From the NCBI GenBank assembly GCA_029964075.1, contig CM057135.1:22222863-22286862 (forward strand): a DNA stretch of 64,000 nt, written 5' to 3'. Positions 57,353-64,000 of the stretch are shown here, piece after piece. The position numbers and the translations under genes are program-made. Origin of the DNA: Patiria pectinifera. Lineage: Eukaryota; Echinodermata; Asteroidea; Valvatida; Asterinidae. The notes beneath the pieces are model-generated. The model did not search any database. It saw nothing but the letters and a program-made list of their open reading frames with translations, and was not told where the DNA came from. Position 1 is the first letter of the stretch. Each line of letters opens with the position of its first letter.

Positions 57353-60225
57353 TTAAGATACCATTTGAACAACTGTACGGCTTACTACAGGCGTTCTCCC
57401 TGTGCACAAACTATGCAGGTCATCATATTTTGCCTGTGGGATTTTTGGAGGTCCCAGGTGGTACAGCACACTTGGTTCAACTGCTTCATCCCCACTGCGG
57501 CGTGTGCTACCTACTCTCAAAACAGAAAACTCTGGATCTGCATGGGAATATTTGAATCGCACTTCATCCGGCTTGGACTTCATCAGCTTAATTACCATGA
57601 ATTTTGTCCAGTCGATATTCTTCCCATCTTCTGATGATCTAACCCGAAGCATTCCCCTCTGTTGGCTGTATAACTTCCAGTTTACAATGTCGGAAGACTT
57701 GACTGGAGTGGTGTGATATGGACTAGGAGACTTCCTTGCCATTTTGCATATGGTTAGAAGTTGAGATGGTACTACTATCTCGCTTACTTGCTTGACTGCA
57801 TGCTCAATGCAACTGTGCATTGAGTCGCCTTCTGACTGACCGTGGTTGGTCTCAAAAAAGGACAAAGTTATGTCCTCTACAGACTTTGAGATTCCTACGA
57901 AGTACAACATCATTGCGGGCAAAATTGAGTTTTTATTCTGCCCGACACATCCATCACTGAACAAGCTCACCTCTTTCACTCCTCTGTCATGCAAACTGTC
58001 TGCAAACTGTAGAAACCGATGAATGTGCGAAGCAATTTCAGATGCGCCTCGCTTGGTCTGTCCTTCATGCGAAAGAAAACAAAAGCCCTCCTTGCTTCCA
58101 AGATCATACAATGTGAAGTTAAAACAAGCTAGACGCCGTTTATAAAACAGCTCAGATCTTGTGGATTTTGGAAGGTAAATGACCTGCTGTAGGTCGAATA
58201 CTGCAGCACAAAACTTAGTATCACCTACTGCTCTCTGTTTTGCTATGTTCTTACATTCCCTCACCTTCTCTTTTTCTGAGTGATGCCTGTTGTAGTCTTC
58301 TCTCAGCTTTTCTTTCTGTTCCATGGTTCCACGGCGATACGAATCGCACAAACCACACAGATCTTTCTTGGGTTGGTGGAATTTTAAATTCATTGCCTTA
58401 AAGACAGACTTGTACAGCGACAATGATGCACCACTTGGATGGGTCTGTTTGTACATATTATGCATTGTTTGGTAGTTTAGATCAGAGGAAAGATACTGAG
58501 CTTTACTGTTTGCCCTGCAATAATGTGATTCCATCCGAGGAAAGAGATTTATGTGCTGTTTTACCTCAGCCCTCAGTTGTTCATCTTTCTCCGGTTTCTG
58601 TCTACCGCCCCTCTTCTCCCCATCAAAGGTACCAAACGGACTTTGTTTCTCCACTACTGTTCGTACTTGCCGTTCTGAAATACCCAGAGTCCTCAGAAAC
58701 ATCAGGCGACAAACAACCCTCTTATGAAAACCATCATTGCCGCAAGGAAGAAAATATGTACGTGTAAGTCTCTTCCTGCCATCTCTTTTAGTAAGAGGCC
58801 TTACTTGTATATGACGATTCAACCATTCTCTCTGGAGCTGCAAATCTCCAAGATCATAGAAGGTATTTCGGAGAAACTTGCGTTCATCCTGTGTTATCTT
58901 GCAACATCCTAGATTTCTTGCCTTGCAGGCTATGCAGGGTGTCTCTATTGAGCTATTTCTCCTTGCTGGCATCTCTTTGTCCGTTTTTTCAGAGCTGTAA
59001 GCAAGGCCCCTGTTCCTTTGCTTTTTCACCAATGAATTCCGACTCCTTTTTTGTTTTGCTGGAAGTGGATCAAAAACCCTTGGCTCCCCATCCACATGAA
59101 AGTCGACTGGTCTCAGCTGCTGAGCACTAGAAACAGGCAAAGAAGACACAGATCTCTCCCTGGTGCTTTGAAGTGCACTGAGACAAGCCGAAACTGTCTG
59201 AGCATCCACAGCATCTGAAAGTGAAGGTGACGAACCAACAGACATAGATGTAGGTAATGCAGCTTCACTGCAGCTACTGAAAGTTGGCAAGGACCCAACT
59301 GATGGCAAGGACCCCTCAGTTGGCACTGTCGGAGTAAGATGACTCCCAACTGGGAACATTTCACTTCTAGATATCTCTACAGGATCAAGGATGCTTGAAC
59401 ATGAACGTACACCATCAACAGCACTAGAAACAGGCAAAGATGACACAAATCTCTCCCTGGTGCTTTGAAGTGCACTGAGACAAGCCGAAACTGTCTGAGC
59501 AACCACAGCATCTGAAAGTGAAGGTGACGAACCAACAGACTTAGATGTAGGTAATGCAGCTTCACTGCAGCTACTGAAAGTTGGCAAGGACCCAACTGAT
59601 GGCAAGGACCCCTCAGTTGGCACTGTCGGAGTAAGATGACTCCCAACTGGGAACATTTCACTTCTAGATATCTCTACAGGATCAAGGATGCTTGAACATG
59701 AACGTACATCATCAACAGCACTAGAAACAGGCAAAGATGACACAAATCTCTCCCTGGTGCTTTGGAGTGCACTGAGACAAGCCGAAACTATCTGAGCCTT
59801 CACAGCATCTGAAAGTGAAGGTGAGGAACCAACAGACATAGGTAATGCAGCTTCACTGCAGCTACTGAAAGTTGGCAAGGACCCAACTGATGGCATGAGT
59901 TGAGATGAAGGTTTGTTATTGGTCCTTAGAATTTGTGTCTCAGATATGTCTGGTATTGGAACTTCAGCAACAGAGTTGGGTACGCAAACACACAACGGCC
60001 TTGTGTGATCGTGATCTACTTCAGTTTGACCTTCAATTGCAAACTGTTCATTCACATTATAAGCACAAAGATGAACATTATGCGACGTGCATCTGTCATT
60101 TGTTTCAAAATGGTCAAAGCACAAAAAACACAAGCACTTATTGCATGCTGCAAATATTTCTTGATTGCAGAAGAAATTATCACAGGAAGCTGGTGTCAGG
60201 TCCTTAGTGGAATGTGAATCGTCAA
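57353..60225 (-). CDS. intact transposase-like protein of unknown family (RNase H-fold type)
   Basis: The only long unbroken frame here. The exon probably begins at 60225 after a TTATCTTCAG acceptor, giving about 957 residues; earlier exons are unknown. Numbering from the ATG at 60271: residues about 28-68 are a Cys/His-rich zinc region (CNKCLCFLCFDHF); 125-385 are tandem Ser-rich repeats; 465-565 hold CIACKARNLGC, REWLNRHI and LGISERQVRTVV; 650-665 LCGLCDSY. The probable catalytic half has Asp in AAVFDLQQV (693), Asp in FSDGCVGQNKN (773) and acidic residues in NHGQSEGDSMH (814-816). The set matches invertebrate proteins often annotated as DUF7869-type or uncharacterised; transposase activity is inferred. 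A relic of another copy lies at 23990-24268. Intactness suggests recent mobility or host selection. Confidence 0.75.
59105..59905 (-). repeat. in-frame tandem repeat, 264-bp (88-residue) unit, about three copies
   Basis: The unit encodes GSLPTFSSCSEAALP, SVGSSPSLSDAV, SACLSALQSTRER and SSLPVSS. Copies are 264 bp apart and nearly identical, so the expansion is recent. The unit length is a multiple of three and keeps the frame open. Confidence 0.9.
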
Positions 60226-60379
60226 CTGAAGATAAAATGAAAGAAGAAAACATAAATGTGTTAATGAGCATGTTTTCGCAGGGAAAAAAATATCAGTTAA
60301 CAGCAGTAAAGGCTCAAATTTAAATAATGTAGAAAATTCAGCTTAAAAAGAGTGACTGATTTTTAAAGTATTTTTGTGT
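60226..60379. other. likely intron upstream of the transposase-like exon
   Basis: On the minus strand the acceptor lies at the 60226 border. No upstream exon was recognised. Confidence 0.4.
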
Positions 60380-60992
60380 GTGTGTTGCACCCGCTTTCAT
60401 CAAACTCTTTGTAACTTACGATGCATTGCAGCGCTGCGACGCGTCGTATCTCTATGATGCGTCGCAGCTGCGACGCGTCCTGCAATTCATTTCACAAAAC
60501 ACGTCGTTAAGTGCAACACGTCATAGGTGTATTATAGCACAACTCGGTGACTGTTTTATGTCTTTAGTCAGCGTACAGTAAATAGTCGTCTGATATTCAA
60601 CAAAGAGTTGGCGGATCTCCGCCCAAAAATTGTTAAAAACGTCAAATAAAATCGCGGCCGTGTGATGCAACTTTTAAGGAAAACAAGCTCTCAGTCGACT
60701 GTATAGCTACTTTGAAATTTAAACTGCAATATTCCAGGTTGTTTCATAGTTATTCAATGAATTTTCTATTTACAACTTTACGCATATTGCTTCGGTATTA
60801 TAATCTTGTTTATGTGATGTTTCAGGCATAAAACAGGCTAAGAAAAGGACTCTTCTTGTATTGCAATGACCACTAAACACGTAACTTGCGACGTGTTTAA
60901 AGCCGTTGTCAAGGAACGCGATTTGCGATGTGTTACACGCCGTAACTCGAGTTGCGACACGTCGCATCGTTAAGTGAAATTGGGTGCAGGTC
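60380..60992. mobile_element. possible MITE with CGACGCGTC palindromes
   Basis: TGCACCCGCTTTCA near 60385 is matched in inverse near 60983 (TGAAATTGGGTGCA) with one or two changes. Next to both ends lie ACGATGC or GCATCGT words and palindromic GCGACGCGTCG-like or CGACACGTCGC repeats. The interior is non-coding. Borders and duplication are not clear. Confidence 0.55.
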
Positions 60993-61553
60993 TTAAAATT
61001 ACTTCTTATTGTGAACAACACCTAGCTCTTGCCATTGTCACAGGATGGACTTCATGTTAGTCAAACCGAATGCCTAATAAGTGCACCACACTGACCCATT
61101 TTGCAAGCATTCTGTAGATGTACGCCAAATTTAAACTATACTGTTGTATTACTTATCACGTCAGAGCTAATGTTGTGTAAACCCGACCCAAAGCCGAAAA
61201 TTATAGTGCAAGAATCACTGCGCGGTGCGACTAAAAATGGTCTGCTGTCTGTTTCAACAATCTATATTATGTAGGCCCACAAGTAGGTCACAGTTCAGGC
61301 GCAAAAAGTGGACACATTTGCCGAAGCCACATATTCAGGGTTTTTTTCTGGTTGGTTCAGTTTCGGGTCGGTTCAATTTATTTGAATTGTTGTCAGGTCA
61401 GGTAGGGTCGGTTTTAGGTAGTCCAGTTCGGATTTGGTTTGGATTCTGTTTTATGAAATAAATGTCTCTGGTCGGTGTGGCCTCGTTAACACGACCAGAT
61501 GCACATCAATAGTCAGAGCCAAATAAAGCACAGTCTGAACAGATAAAGCCTAC
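60993..61553. other. non-coding stretch, nothing recognised
   Basis: Includes GGTCGGTT-type short repeats near 61360-61420. No gene supported. Confidence 0.45.
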
Positions 61554-61795
61554 CTCCTTTCTTTTTGAGCTTTGACAAGGGAACATCCGCATCAGGATCT
61601 GAATCATAATCGTCTTCAGATGATGAGCAGTCATCGATGTCCAAAACATGTCCAATCCACGTTGTCCCTTCCCATTTCATGGAAACCGTTGCACCCTGTG
61701 TGAGTTTCCCAGTTGAAAAGGACAAGTCCTTCATAGCTACAACATTCTTTGAATTATCTTCCCACTGGACGAGCACATCTCGATCTTGAATTGAC
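61554..61795 (-). CDS. exon of an unrecognised acidic protein, paralogue of 32509-32876
   Basis: Bounded by a poly-T TTTTTTTAG acceptor (border at 61796) and a GGAG/GTAGGC donor (61554). It encodes DVLVQWEDNSKNVVAMKDLS, then GATVSMKWEGTTWIGHVLDI, an acidic run (SSSEDDYDSDPDADVP) and LSKLKKK. Unlike its relative at 32.5 kb this exon has no frame break and the acidic part is in the same exon. The WEG-x-TW-x-G pattern suggests a small Tudor- or chromo-like barrel, but that is a guess. A possible first exon lies at 63647-63686. Confidence 0.5.
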
Positions 61796-61939
61796 CTAAA
61801 AAAAAATTGTCAGGGAAGACTATGTCAAACAAGTGACATCAGGGGAGTGCACAGACTTTTTCACCTGCTATTGTCATTTATTTATAGATTGGCTGTACCC
61901 AATTTCCTACTAATTAAATTGATACACACAATATGCAGG

Positions 61940-63190
61940 TTGACAAGACTTGGGCTAATGATCCATTCCAACTTACGTTTTTTGTTTCTGCATCTTTGAA
62001 GACTAGGCGTTAGGCTACCAGACACAAGTAGAAATCTACATTACCCTGCAGATGATAACATAAAGAAATATTCACACTCACAATCAAATGGACAGCACGT
62101 ACACATTTTTATATCGTAGTTGTATCTCCAGCGATGAGCATTAGACTATTAAAGCTGGAGTTACTCAAGCTGTAGTAAAAAAATTGAAACTGTTGTATCT
62201 TAACAGTGTGACACTGACAGTACTCAGACATGCCAGAGGGTAAAATTTCGGAAGGATGTTGCAATCTGACGCCTCTTTTTTTTCTTAATGTATCTTCTCC
62301 ACAGAGGTCAATCATCCAAAAATATGTTGGAGAAGACTTGAATCTCAGAAACATGATCCATTTCAACTTACGTTTTTTGTTTCAGCATTCTTGAAGACCA
62401 CCCGTTAGGCTGCAATCTACATTACCCTGCAGATGATAACGTAAACAAATTGTCATACTCACTATGAAATGGCCAGCACGTACGCATAGTTTTTATAATG
62501 TAGTTGTATCCAGCGATGAGCATTAGATTATTGACCCTAACTCCCTAGGGGTATGTAAAATCGTATTAAAATTGGAGGATTCAAGACTGTTGGGGTTAGC
62601 TGGAGTTACTCAAGCTAGTTGAAAAGTTGAAACTGTTTCATCTTAACTGTGTGACACTGACAGTACTCAGACATGCCAGAAGATAACATTTCCAAAGGAT
62701 GTTGCAATCTGATGCCTTTTTGTTGTTAATGTATTTTCTCCATAGAGAGAGGTCAATCGTGCAAAAATATGTTGGAAAAGACTTGAATCTCAGAAACATG
62801 ATATTTTTACTTACATTTTTTGTTTGTTTCTGCAGCCTTGACATGCTTGAACATGTTGAAGACCACCTGTAGCTACAATCTACATTACCCTGCAGATGAT
62901 AACGTAAACAAATTTTCATACCCACAATGAAATGGCCAGTACGTAGGCATAGTTTTTATCGTAGCTGTAGCTCCAGCGATGAGCATTAGACTATTTTAAA
63001 GCTGGAGCTACTCAAGCTAGTTGAAAAGTTGACTGTTTTATCTTATCTGTTATGTCTGTGTATTAAACACTGACTGCTGACAGTCATGACAGTAGGCCTA
63101 CTCTACTCAGATATGCCAGAAAGGATGTTGCCAGAGAGGATAAAATAAAGGTCAAGCATGCAAAAATATGTTTAAAAAGAATAGAATCTG
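61940..63190. repeat. tandem repeat, three copies of about 380-465 bp
   Basis: CTACATTACCCTGCAGATGA recurs at 62036, 62417 and 62880. Each copy then has CGATGAGCATTAGA, GAGTTACTCAAGCT-like, TGACAGTACTCAGACATGCC and AAAATATGTTGGA-like pieces in order. A partial fourth copy precedes the first. The middle copy carries an extra insertion near 62535-62600. No coding pattern is shared. Confidence 0.8.
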
Positions 63191-63646
63191 AGAACCATTT
63201 CCAATTTCGTAAGAACATTTTCTTGACCAGGGGTGATGTATTGTACATGTTGTAACATGTTGACTCTCCATTCCATAGAAGAACACAACCGCTAAAGGAT
63301 GCAACATTCTTTCCAAAATGTCTTCTATCTTTTATTCATGACGTCCAACATATTTTAACATAATCGGCCTAAGTAACAATCGATGCATTAGGGGCTATCG
63401 CCGTCGATAGTACGAGCACGGCATTTGCAGTACCTCCCCTACACCATGTACACAGCACGTAATACATAAAGCGTGTATTTCCGACACGTATTTCGAGCAA
63501 CAAAAACACACCGACACAGCAACGTAAATTGTTGCGTAACTCTTTAACTTGCATTTTTCGAAAAGAAATAAAGGTTATCAAGACAGTATAAAAAAATCAC
63601 AGTTATATAGGACGGAAAAGGCCAGAACTTAAGGGTTGGTTGTTAC

Positions 63647-63686
63647 CTGCTTCTCGGGACATTCTCCCCAGGTTTCTCGCAGCCAT
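63647..63686 (-). CDS. possible first exon (MAARNLGRMSREA)
   Basis: An ATG in good context (ATCATGG) is followed by 13 codons and a strong GGTAACA donor. Upstream on the minus strand is CpG-rich DNA with a GCGCGTGCGG stretch. It could begin the gene that contains 61554-61795. Evidence is limited to the start and donor. Confidence 0.25.
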
Positions 63687-63776
63687 GATGGTACGAGGTG
63701 AAGTCAAGCACGTACTGCTGTTGCCGCACGCGCAACGTAATGGTATATTATAAAGCAGCCCTGAGATGAAGGTTTA

Positions 63777-63890
63777 TTCGCCACTTCGTGAAAACGCGGG
63801 AAGACCGGGGCGCGTTTTCACGAAGTGGCGAATCGGGGATTCGCCACTTCGTGAAAACGCAAAATGCAGAGGGCAACGGATTCGCCACTT
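63777..63890. repeat. inverted and direct copies of CGCCACTTCGTGAAAACGC
   Basis: Forward copies at 63779 and 63841, an inverse copy at 63812-63834, and a partial copy at 63880. The first two form a hairpin with about 20-bp arms. The same motif builds the element at 53853-54300. Confidence 0.8.
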
Positions 63891-64000
63891 ATGCAATTAG
63901 CGTAACTAAGTAATTAAACATTTTCCAGTCTTAAAACTTTGCAGAAATGTTAAGGAGACATAGTTATGTCAAAATAGCCCAAAAAACAAAATTGCAAAAA

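Noticed and set aside
1..64000. tRNA, rRNA or CRISPR features
   Set aside because: I found no convincing B-box with a cloverleaf, no rRNA-like sequence, and no spaced identical repeats of CRISPR type.

Overview
The window looks like repeat-rich intergenic DNA from a marine invertebrate nuclear genome. It is AT-rich, has spliced coding pieces with GT/AG borders, holds TTAGGG repeats, and carries a broad animal transposon mix (Gypsy-type, CR1-like LINE, Penelope, MULE, PIF/Harbinger and other MITEs, RAG1-like). Frequent short words such as TAGGCCTA and ACATGTACATG, and the RAG1-like elements, would suit an echinoderm or hemichordate. That taxon guess is weak. I see no clear single-copy host gene; almost every recognisable coding stretch is transposon-derived and most are broken.

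Layout. 1-4.2 kb: non-coding, with a 603-bp MITE at 1485-2087. 4.2-6.8 kb: internally deleted Gypsy-type retroelement ending in a broken integrase. 7.1-9.3 kb (minus): broken MULE transposase with a telomere-repeat insertion. 10.1-10.6 kb: CpG- and TATA-containing promoter-like block. 10.9-12.3 kb: decayed gag and protease. 13-22 kb: MITEs, a 200-bp satellite and other repeats. 21.8-24.3 kb: LINE, integrase and transposase scraps plus a 60-bp minisatellite. 24.8-28.7 kb: near full-length LINE with a Harbinger-type MITE in its 3' UTR. 29.4-31.8 kb (minus): Penelope-like element. 32.5 and 61.6 kb (minus): two related exon sets of an unrecognised acidic gene.

The centrepiece is 36.35-45.83 kb: two RAG1-like transposons, one inserted in the other. 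The inner element (37866-44553, 6,688 bp) has terminal inverted repeats beginning CACGGCTGTTTCAC, sits between AAGC direct repeats, and carries a ten-exon RAG1-like gene with the N-terminal zinc region, RING finger and DDE catalytic core all recognisable. It splits exon 1 of an older, truncated RAG1-like element whose two halves read on across the insertion. No RAG2-like gene is visible in either.

45.9-50.4 kb: a RecQ-like helicase remnant, then a multi-exon transposase-like gene behind NRF1- and YY1-type promoter motifs. 53.4 kb: first exon of a Myb/SANT-like protein. 57.4-60.2 kb (minus): the only long intact reading frame, a roughly 960-residue transposase-like protein with internal 88-residue repeats. 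A short motif, CACTTCGTG, recurs in several MITE-like segments (1.5-2.1, 19.2-19.4, 35.0-35.7, 53.9-54.3 and 63.8 kb).

Most frame breaks are single-base or single-stop changes. True decay and assembly error cannot be told apart from this sequence alone.
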